Position numbers and translations under genes: made by a program | Notes under the pieces: model-generated | Told to the model about the DNA's origin: nothing | Databases searched by the model: none | What the model saw: only the letters and a program-made list of their open reading frames with translations | In this document: piece by piece, positions 6,230 through 14,500 of the stretch | How positions within the stretch are numbered: position 1 is the stretch's first letter | Layout of the letters: each line of letters opens with the position of its first letter | Source of the DNA: an uncultured Eubacteriales bacterium | GTDB taxonomy: Bacteria; Bacillota; Clostridia; Oscillospirales; Acutalibacteraceae | Assembly (NCBI GenBank): GCA_900317795.1 | Contig: ONIF01000033.1 | Span: forward strand, 1 to 16,675 | Length of the DNA: 16,675 bases | Direction: 5' to 3'

Positions 6230-6838
6230 TTACTTTTTGGCTCTCGTAATGCCACCAACATTATCTTCATTTGAATTGGAGAAGATAGGTTTATTATTGT
6301 TCTGAGTTTGAGTGATCCCTCCAATGCCAGATGTGGAATTATCATTAGTTTTGTTTCTTGTAATGCCGCCGACATCAGATGAAGAATTTTCTCTTGTAAT
6401 ACCACCGACTTTTGTTGTATCTCCATATACAGTATCTTTATATTTCACACTTGAAGATATAGGCATTAATTCCTTTTCATCAGAAAAACATCCCCAAGAG
6501 TTGATAATATAGTCTTTTGTAAAAAAATTGTTTATACCGTCATGGATACCGATAAACATTACCTTGAGCATAACGTTACGTGGTTTAGCAATTACAATTC
6601 CATAAAATCTTTGAAGTGATTTTGAGAATAATTTTGAACTCTGTGTCTTAACGGATTGAATAACATTTGTATTTTCTTCTTTTTGCAGTTCAAGCAGCTT
6701 GGAAGAGTATTTTGATATATATTCAGAGTCTGCTTTTTTGAATTTTCCTGCGATTGAAGAACAATAAAAGGAATATATTGTTCCTATTTCATAATATTCT
6801 AAAGGATATCTGGAATCGTATGAATCTATATTTCTCAT
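6230..6838 (-). CDS. Uncharacterised protein with four C-terminal GGIT motifs
   Basis: 202 residues, not recognised. Residues 1-125 look folded, with a Tyr-rich N-terminus and a Lys/Ser helix at 32-75. The tail (about 140-202) is Asn/Ser/Thr-rich and probably disordered. It carries VGGITR at 144-149, VGGITR at 156-161, IGGITQ at 172-177 and VGGITR at 194-199. Codons for the motif differ in every copy, so the peptide rather than the DNA seems conserved. No signal peptide or membrane segment is seen. The ATG follows GAGAGGT, which lies in the end of the upstream gene, only 1 nt after its stop codon. The two are co-transcribed, and with the membrane protein may form one complex (inference). Confidence 0.65.
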   Translation of the reverse strand: MRNIDSYDSRYPLEYYEIGTIYSFYCSSIAGKFKKADSEYISKYSSKLLELQKEENTNVIQSVKTQSSKLFSKSLQRFYGIVIAKPRNVMLKVMFIGIHDGINNFFTKDYIINSWGCFSDEKELMPISSSVKYKDTVYGDTTKVGGITRENSSSDVGGITRNKTNDNSTSGIGGITQTQNNNKPIFSNSNEDNVGGITRAKK

Positions 6839-6839
6839 A

Positions 6840-7208
6840 TTATGTACCTCTCAATCTAAAATGTACTGTTATCTTTTTGTAAATGAATATCAAAGCCATG
6901 ATACCGAAAAGGAATAAAAGCTGTTCATTTACCTCTGTGAGTTTCAAAGTATATTCACATACATTGAGCATATCTTCAATACCGTTGAAAGTACAACGGC
7001 ATATCGTTCTGTTTGCATCAGACGGAATATTCTCTATCAAACCGCTTATCATAGAATTTTCCGTAATATCCGAAAGCGGTTTGAAGATAGCAAGGATAAT
7101 ATTCAGCACCGAAAGCACGGCTATTCTGGCATAACTGTTATTACCTCTTACAAAAACATTTCTTGTTACAGCGGTTGTTTGAACCGCAACTGATGATGTT
7201 CTCGTCAT
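6840..7208 (-). CDS. Small two-helix membrane protein, function unknown
   Basis: 122 residues, not recognised. The N-terminus is Thr/Val-rich (1-25). Hydrophobic segments lie at about 28-43 (ARIAVLSVLNIILAIFKPL) and 97-112 (LLFLFGIMALIFIYKKI). Between them is a polar stretch with Cys70, Cys72 and Cys84. The C-terminus is basic. The ATG is preceded by AAAGGGAGAAG. It is divergent from the surface-protein operon and directly upstream of the GGIT-motif gene. Confidence 0.6.
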   Translation of the reverse strand: MTRTSSVAVQTTAVTRNVFVRGNNSYARIAVLSVLNIILAIFKPLSDITENSMISGLIENIPSDANRTICRCTFNGIEDMLNVCEYTLKLTEVNEQLLFLFGIMALIFIYKKITVHFRLRGT

Positions 7209-7243
7209 AAAAATCTTCTCCCTTTCTTTTGATGTTTTTTTAA

Positions 7244-7273
7244 ATTATAACTTTTTAAAAAAAAGATTTTGAA
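7244..7273 (-). promoter_or_regulatory. Candidate promoter for the minus-strand gene pair
   Basis: The minus strand has a consensus TATAAT (7249-7244). TTCAAA (7273-7268) lies 18 nt upstream, a weak -35. The start would fall about 30 nt before ATG 7208. Confidence 0.4.
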
Positions 7274-7288
7274 AGGGGGAAGATATTT

Positions 7289-7369
7289 ATGTTGTTCCCT
7301 GTCGGCTATAAATGTTTTCCGTGCAGTTGCACAAAATTTTTAAAAAAAGAATTGAAAAATTGTATCTAA
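7289..7369 (+). CDS. Possible 26-residue Cys-rich leader peptide
   Basis: ATG 7289 follows a near-ideal AAGGGGGA site (7273-7280) at 8 nt. The frame reads MLFPVGYKCFPCSCTKFLKK and six more residues, then TAA. It has a CxxCxC cluster. It ends inside the promoter of the next gene, and no strong promoter is seen upstream of it. It may be a real small peptide or a chance frame. Confidence 0.25.
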   Translation: MLFPVGYKCFPCSCTKFLKKELKNCI

Positions 7370-7380
7370 AATGCTATAAT
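7352..7380 (+). promoter_or_regulatory. Promoter of the surface-protein operon
   Basis: TTGAAA (7352-7357) and TATAAT (7375-7380) are separated by exactly 17 nt; the start site would be near 7387. Its position rules out the upstream ATG 7312 as the main start of the following gene. Confidence 0.7.
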
Positions 7381-7413
7381 ATTCAAAAACAAAATGAAAG
7401 GAATGAAGATGAT

Positions 7414-8502
7414 TTGTTGAATACGAAAAAAATATTTATGGCTGTACTCGGCACATTGACTGCCGTTCAAATAGGTACAGTCATGGTATCCGCCGTAAAT
7501 ACCGACAGGAATATCATGCAGAATGACTATCTTAATTTGTATATCGGACAGGATACCGACAATTTCGGACGCTATCAGCTTTCCGCAAACAAGGGCGACC
7601 TTGAAAACAGTCTTGATGACGGAAAAAATTTGATGTATGAGAATTTTTATTCTTCATACTCCACTGTTGTCGTCAATGGAAAGTCATATCATTTCGGAGA
7701 GGGTGAAACGGTTACAGCACCCTACTATGACAGTGACAGGAATGTTTGTATCACCGTACAGAAATTCGGAGATGTTGAAGTGACACAAACTCTGAAATTT
7801 GCGGACGGCATGAAAACAGGTCATGAAGATATGCTGTTTATAGGGTATTCCGCTAAAAATACGGGAGCGGAAGATGTATTGCTCGGTTTTAGGATTATGA
7901 TAGACAGTCAGCTTGATAAAGATGACAAATGCACTCTTTACGTTGACAGTGCCATGCTGGACTTTGAAAAGGAATATAAAGACTCTATCCCGCAACAGTG
8001 GTCTGTTGTATCTTCTGACGGAAATATTACGGCTTACGGAAAAATCAATACAATACCCGACAGTATCATATTTGCCGACTGGTCATCTCTCTTTGATAAA
8101 AAATGGGATTACCGTGCAGAATCCGCCAAAGATATAAATGACTGTGCGGCGGCACTTGTATGGAATAATCAAATTATTTCCTCAAAAGAAACAAATGAAT
8201 ATTCCGTTTATTACGGTGTAAAAAACAAGTCTGCGGAAACACCCCCCGAAAATTCCGAAATATCGGAAATATCAGAAGTATCAGAAATTTCGGAAATATC
8301 GGAAGTTTCCGAAATATCGGACGTTTCCAAAATCACGGAAAATTCACAAGTTTCAGAACACAGTGAAGTATCGCATAAGGGAGAGAGTATTTTTACAGGT
8401 GATAACGGAAATATCCTTGCAAGTGCATTCATAGCATTTGCGGCAGCTTTAACAGCCGTATTCTTCACTTCAAAGAGAAAGAGAGGCGGAAAACATGATT
8501 AA
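7414..8502 (+). CDS. Exported membrane-anchored protein with Ser-Glu-Ile/Val tail and degenerate sorting-like signal
   Basis: The frame is open from ATG 7312, but the promoter lies at 7352-7380, so TTG 7414 or 7417 is chosen. It gives a signal peptide NTKKIFMAVLGTLTAVQIGT ending near VSA. AAAGGA at 7397-7402 is rather far away. A short frame MKGMKMIC (7394-7420) stops on the TTG and might couple initiation. The exported region is a beta-rich domain with a pattern I have seen in large secreted bacterial proteins (GFRIMIDSQL, IPQQWSVV, PDSIIFADW, WDYRAE, VYYGV); I know no name for it. Then come Ser-Glu-Ile/Val repeats, FTGDNG, a hydrophobic helix (about 332-352) and KRKR. FTGD resembles the TGD of LPxTG-type signals but lacks the Leu-Pro. 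It overlaps the next gene by 8 nt. Confidence 0.75.
   Translation: MLNTKKIFMAVLGTLTAVQIGTVMVSAVNTDRNIMQNDYLNLYIGQDTDNFGRYQLSANKGDLENSLDDGKNLMYENFYSSYSTVVVNGKSYHFGEGETVTAPYYDSDRNVCITVQKFGDVEVTQTLKFADGMKTGHEDMLFIGYSAKNTGAEDVLLGFRIMIDSQLDKDDKCTLYVDSAMLDFEKEYKDSIPQQWSVVSSDGNITAYGKINTIPDSIIFADWSSLFDKKWDYRAESAKDINDCAAALVWNNQIISSKETNEYSVYYGVKNKSAETPPENSEISEISEVSEISEISEVSEISDVSKITENSQVSEHSEVSHKGESIFTGDNGNILASAFIAFAAALTAVFFTSKRKRGGKHD
8254..8373 (+). repeat. Coding repeat, Ser-Glu-Ile/Val triplets
   Basis: About a dozen three-residue units SEI, SEV or close variants, from 9-bp units such as TCGGAAATA and TCAGAAGTA. This acidic, probably extended linker holds the domain away from the membrane helix. 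Confidence 0.8.
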
Positions 8503-11500
8503 AAAGAAATTTAACAGAACCCTTGCCGTCATATTATCGGCAATTCTTACAGTTTCCACCGGTATTCCGTCCGTATCGGCTGTATATGAAAATACCTATC
8601 CTGACGGCATAGACTGCGTGCTTGTATCAGATGACAACGCCGTTTTCAACGTGGAAAAGGCTGATGTAGACGGCAGTATATATGCACATGACGATATTAT
8701 TTTCTACGGTTCGAAAACTATGAAAATAAACGGTTCTGCCAATGCACACGGCTCTGTATCGGAAAATATTTCATTTTCCGAAACGGACAGCACGGCATAT
8801 CAAATACCCGACTTTTCTGACTCGATAGAACATAATGTCAACTATTCCAAGCATTTTCAAGAAGATATTGAAATATCGGAAACACAGCTTTCAGTTTCTG
8901 AAAATTTCCTCATAGACGGAAATTTTACTCTTGATGAAGTTACTCTCAACGGTATGGGATATATTACGGCTGAAAATAATATCACTCTGAACAGTATCAA
9001 AAATAATTGTGAATACCTTGTTTTATACTCGAAAGACGGAAATATTATTATAAACGGCTCTAAACTGACAATAGACGGTATAATATACGCTCCCAAAGGA
9101 AAAGTTATTTTCAACGTAAAAAATCTCACCGTAAACGGCGGTATATATGCAGAGGACGTTGAATTTAACGGTACGGAACTTTACTTGAATAAAGTTGATA
9201 ATTATGATGACCTTGTAAGAGAACAGCTTAAAGTTGATGCAGGTGCTGACAGGGAAATTTATGTCGGCGAAAATCTCTTGTTTGAAGGCAGTGCCAACTA
9301 TGAGAATGTAAGCTACCAATGGAGCGGAGATAAAAGCATTGTATTTGAAAATGAAAACAGTCAATCAACTTCGGCTGAATTTACGAAAACAGGCACTTAT
9401 ACAGTTACGTTGACAGGACGACTTCACAATCTTTCCGACAGTGATACTCTTTCCGTGAAAGTAAATCCCGACCCGTCAAGGACATTTACAAGTGATAGTG
9501 ATTTCAATTCGGGAAATTCGTCAGATATTGCCGTAAAGAATGACAGCATTATGCTTGAAAAAGGTAAAAAGAATGTTTCAGAGATAAAAAAGAGTTATAC
9601 TTCTGACGGTGTAAGCGGTGTAAATATAGACAGCACTGTTTCAAAAGATAAAATCACATCTTCATCTGAAAGTATAGATATAAGTTATGACCTTAAGGGC
9701 GTGAGAAACAGTGTTACCACAGAGGGAATAGACTTTGTATTTGTCATAGACAATTCGGGAAGTATGTGGGGCGAGTATCTCAGGAATGCACAGGAGGCAG
9801 CTAAAACGATACTCGGCTATATGCACGAGGGTGACAGATATGCTATTGCAGATCTGGGCAGAGTGCATATCGGTTTCACAGACGATAAAGAACTCATTGA
9901 ACAGGAAATTAACAGAGTCAGCAGTGGCAGTGGTTCAAGTGAAGCAGATGACGGTGTAGACATTGCCAACAAGCTGTTTGATGAACAGAGTTCACCCGAA
10001 AGACAAAAATATATAATTCTCCTTGCAGACGGCGAAACGGACAAATACTCTATGGAAACCATGCGACAGTATGCAAGAGATGCCGCCGAAAGAAATATAA
10101 AAATATTTTCTCTTGCCATGCGTAACGATATACAAAATATGCAAGAGGCGGCTATAATCACAAACGGCATTTATAAAAATGCCCCTGACGGTGAAACTAT
10201 CAAGAAATTCATGGAGATATTCGGCAATAATATATTCAATTTTGCCGCAAGAAATGTTTTGTTTAAAACAACTGTATCGGATAAAAGCAAGATAGACTTT
10301 GAAAATATCTCTCCTGCACCGTCAGCCGTAAAGGATAATAAAGACGGTTCAACAGAGATAACATGGAATTTGGATACTTTTGAAGCAGACGAAATAAAGA
10401 GTATAAATATTCCCGTAAAGTCAGATATGTTCAAAGAAAGCGGTTATGAATATTTGACTTCAAACACGGCTCTTTACTACAACGACAAAGAGGGAAAAGG
10501 TCAAAAGATATATCTTGATGATATAACCCTCCCATGTGACACATTCAAAGACAGTGGCACATGGTCGGCAGTTTATGACAGTGAAAGAGAAAATTGTGAA
10601 TGGACGGGTATTTATTGGCACTCCGTTTATCCGTCCGATTCGTCAGCGGATATGTATATTTCCGTAAGTAATGACGGTGTGAATTACACGGAAGAAATGA
10701 AAGTAAATAATTACACCGTCCCCGAGAATTTAAAAGGCAGATATATTCGTGTAAAAACGGAATTGCATAAAGCTTCTGACGGTTCATCACCCGTTGTTGA
10801 AGATATTACAGTAATATCGGGAACTATGAAACTTACCAAGCCCGTTGATACAACTATATCGACAAATATAATAATCAAGCCTGAGATATATAAAAATCGT
10901 CCTGTAACTCTTTATGCTGATATACAGAGTAATTCCGACAGCGTAAAAGAGATTTCATGGACTGTTGCAGGAAATGAAAATTATGTGCTTGATACCGCCG
11001 AAATTTTGAAACCGACAGTCATTTTCGGTGAAAAAGGCGATTATCAGATAACTTTGAAAGTGGCAGATGATAACGGAAATATAGCTGAAAAAACCGTTAA
11101 TATCAGTGTCAAAGATGAAGAAAACGTGTCCGACATAGTTTTTGATGACAGTACACAGACAGTAAAATATACTGTTGAGGGTGCAGAGTTCGAGTATTTC
11201 AACAACGAGACGACTGTTGACAAGAATATACACCTTGTTACAGATAACCCGTCTGCAATTTCATGGGTAAGTGTCCGTGTTGTTCCCGATGACATTGAAA
11301 GATATAAAGGTCGTTGGAATGACGTGTTTGTCTATCACATAGATGAAGATTTAAATTCGGCATTTCGTTTGCCATACTGTTCGGGCAAGCTGGAAATAAC
11401 GGCATATGACTGGAGCGGAACACCTTATACTTATACATTCGATATACTCTATGATGATGTTCGCCCGACAGTGAGTGTTGAGAAAAACGAAAAAATATAT

Positions 11501-14500
11501 TCTCGTGGTTATTTCACAAAAGACCCGTACACCGTCACGGTAAAAGCAGAAGACAACGGAGAAATAGACCATGTTGAACTTTATCTGGGTGACGAAATGG
11601 TTTCACTTGATGAAAATAACAGTCATACATTTGTGTTTACAGAATCGGGTTCATATCGTTTCAGAGCAAACGCATTTGATAAAGCCGGAAATTCTTCTTA
11701 TAACATATTTTACGAATATATCTATGACGATACAACCCTCCCCGGAATTTATCCTTTCTCTCTTAACAGGAGAAATGCAAGCATAGGTAATGAAATAGTA
11801 TTCACTGCAAAGGCTTATGACAATGAAACAGGCGTAAAGTCTGCAAAATACACTGTCAATGATGAAGAAATAACCCTTGATGAAAACGGTGAATATAAAT
11901 ATATTGCCGACAAGGCAGGCGAATTTATTTTCAAAGGCGTTGCAGTCGATTACCGTGATAACACTTTTGAAAATTCAATGAAACTCACCGTAACAGAAGA
12001 TACACAAGCCCCGGGTGTATCAATTTCGGCAACGAGGTCAAGAGAAATACTTGTCAATACAAGTGCCGTTGTCACCGTCACGGCAAATGACAATGTTGCT
12101 GTAACTCAAATTGATGTTGATGTCAACGGAAAAGAATATACACTTGACGAAAACAATCAATTTGTATTTACACCCGAAGAAGCAGGCGATTTTATTATTA
12201 CAGCCGTTGCTTACGACAATGCAGGAAACAGCCGTTCATTAACTTACAAGCTTAAAGCCATTGATGAAGATATAACACCGCCGTCTGTTTCATATTATTC
12301 TGCAAACAGGTATGAATATTACAATGGTTCACAAACTATCAGTGTCAATTCAGGCGATAACACAAAAGTTGATACAAGAGAGTTTTTCATTGACGGCAAG
12401 CCGATTGAAAAAGCAAACAACGGTTATGCTACTCCCGAATACAGCTACACCGATCATTATCAATTTAACCCCTATAATGTCGGCATAGGCGAACATACTT
12501 TCAAAGCGGTCACAACTGACAGTTCGGGCAATAAAACAGAACTTGAAAGGGCTTTCACCGTATCCGATACGACTGCACCGAATATTTCATTTGAGGGCGT
12601 ATCTACTTTCAATACAAACGATACTGTTACTGTCACTCTGAAAATCACGGATTTTTCAGACGTTGATTCCGTTACAGGCACTTTGAACGGTGAAAATATC
12701 GTTTTGAAAAATACCGATGAACAGACTTTAACTATTGAAAACGCTCCTGCCGGAAATTATACATATTCCGTGACAGCAAAAGATATTTACGGAAATGAAA
12801 GAACGAATACAAGAAATATCACCGTAAGAGATACCGTTAAGCCTGTTATAACCGTTTCGGACGTTGAAGAAGAATATTTCATTCCGAATAAGCCCGTTAT
12901 AAAAATGACGGTAACGGACAACATGGAAGTATCGACAGTAAGCGTTACCATGAACGGCAGTGAACTCGTTTATGACGGTAAAAATATAATTCTCCCCGAA
13001 ATACTCTCGGCAGGTGATTATACCATAAACATAACCGCAAGCGATACTTCACGCAATTATTCATATGCAACCGTTAAATTCAAAGTATCCAAGCCGAAAG
13101 ACATTACACCGCCTGTTATCGAAAGTGTAAAACTTATTCCCGATAATCCCGAAGTCGGCAAGCCGATAAAAGTATACGTTACGGCATCTGATGACAGTGG
13201 CACGGCAGAAATAGAAGTCACCACTGACGGACAAAAATTCACTTATGAAAACGGTGCATATATTTACACTCCGACTAAAACAGGTGAAATAGCCGTAACA
13301 ATAAGTGCAACAGACCCATCGGGAAATGTAAGTGCTATAACGGCAACAGGCTATGTTTCCTCTGACAGCACTGCACCTATCGTAAATGCTGATTATCTGA
13401 GTTCAATGACGGCAGGTCATTCACAGACTATTACAATAAGTGCTGAAGATGAAAAGGGTATTGCCTCAATCTCACTCCAAATGAATGGAAATCCCGTCAC
13501 CCTGTCAAACGGAAAATATGTATTCACGCCGTCAAAAACAGGTGACTATCAATTTACGGCATCTGCAAATGATATGTCCGGAAATACAGGCACAAAAGAA
13601 TTTGTCATAAGCGTTTCCGAAAAGACAGATGAAAAAGAACTTCAAAAATATCTTGTAAACGAAGCGGAAACCGCTATGACACAAGATATGAAAGACAGGG
13701 CAAAAGAACTTCAAACAGCCGTCAATGTATACGACTTTGTAAAGAATACAATCAGAACAGAGTATTATACAGGTTCAAGAAAAGGTGCTGCGGCAGTTTA
13801 TGAACAGTTGGGCGGAAATGATGTCGATATATCAAGCCTTATGATAGCAATGCTGCGTTATCTGAAATATCCGTCAAGATATGTAAGCGGTACAGTTCAA
13901 TACACCGATAATGAATTGCTGAAACTCACGGGAGCGGATAATGTTGCGGCAGCAATAGACTGTATAAATGCATCGGGTTATGACAGTCAGACTTATTACA
14001 CCCCGTCAGGTCAAAAGTTAATACGCATAGAACATACATGGGTCGAAGTCTATGCACCTCTTTCGGAATGCGGTATAGACAGTGCGGAAAAATCATGGAT
14101 AACCCTTGACGGCTGGTTTAAAAACTACACTTTCAACGAGATAGAAACCGAAAATGTGGAACATAAATATTCTGCGGCATTGTCGTCCGAACTTCTGAAA
14201 CGTTGGGAAGAAGTGGAAAACAAATATAATCTTGATTTCAGCAAGATAAAAGCTGTCCTTAATGACAACATAAACAATCATCAGACGGCAACCGGCTATT
14301 ATAAGATAATTGACGGTGCAAAAATAGAAAAACTCCCGTCTGTTGCCGATTTCAATATTATAAGCAAATCAGAGTATTACAGCAGTGTTTCAGACAGTAA
14401 GTGCGATAAAATATCCGTCAGCATGGACGGTAAAACGATAGCCTCTTTCAAGACAAATGAACTTTTCGGTAAACGACTTCTTATTCAGTATAAGCCCGCC

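Noticed and set aside
5713..6426. Long minus-strand frame of 237 codons
   Set aside because: It is antisense to the clear C5 methyltransferase and crosses the terminator at 6138-6175; its composition is not protein-like.
7312..7413. Upstream ATG start for the first surface gene
   Set aside because: A consensus promoter at 7352-7380 lies inside it, and the signal peptide begins only after the TTG codons.
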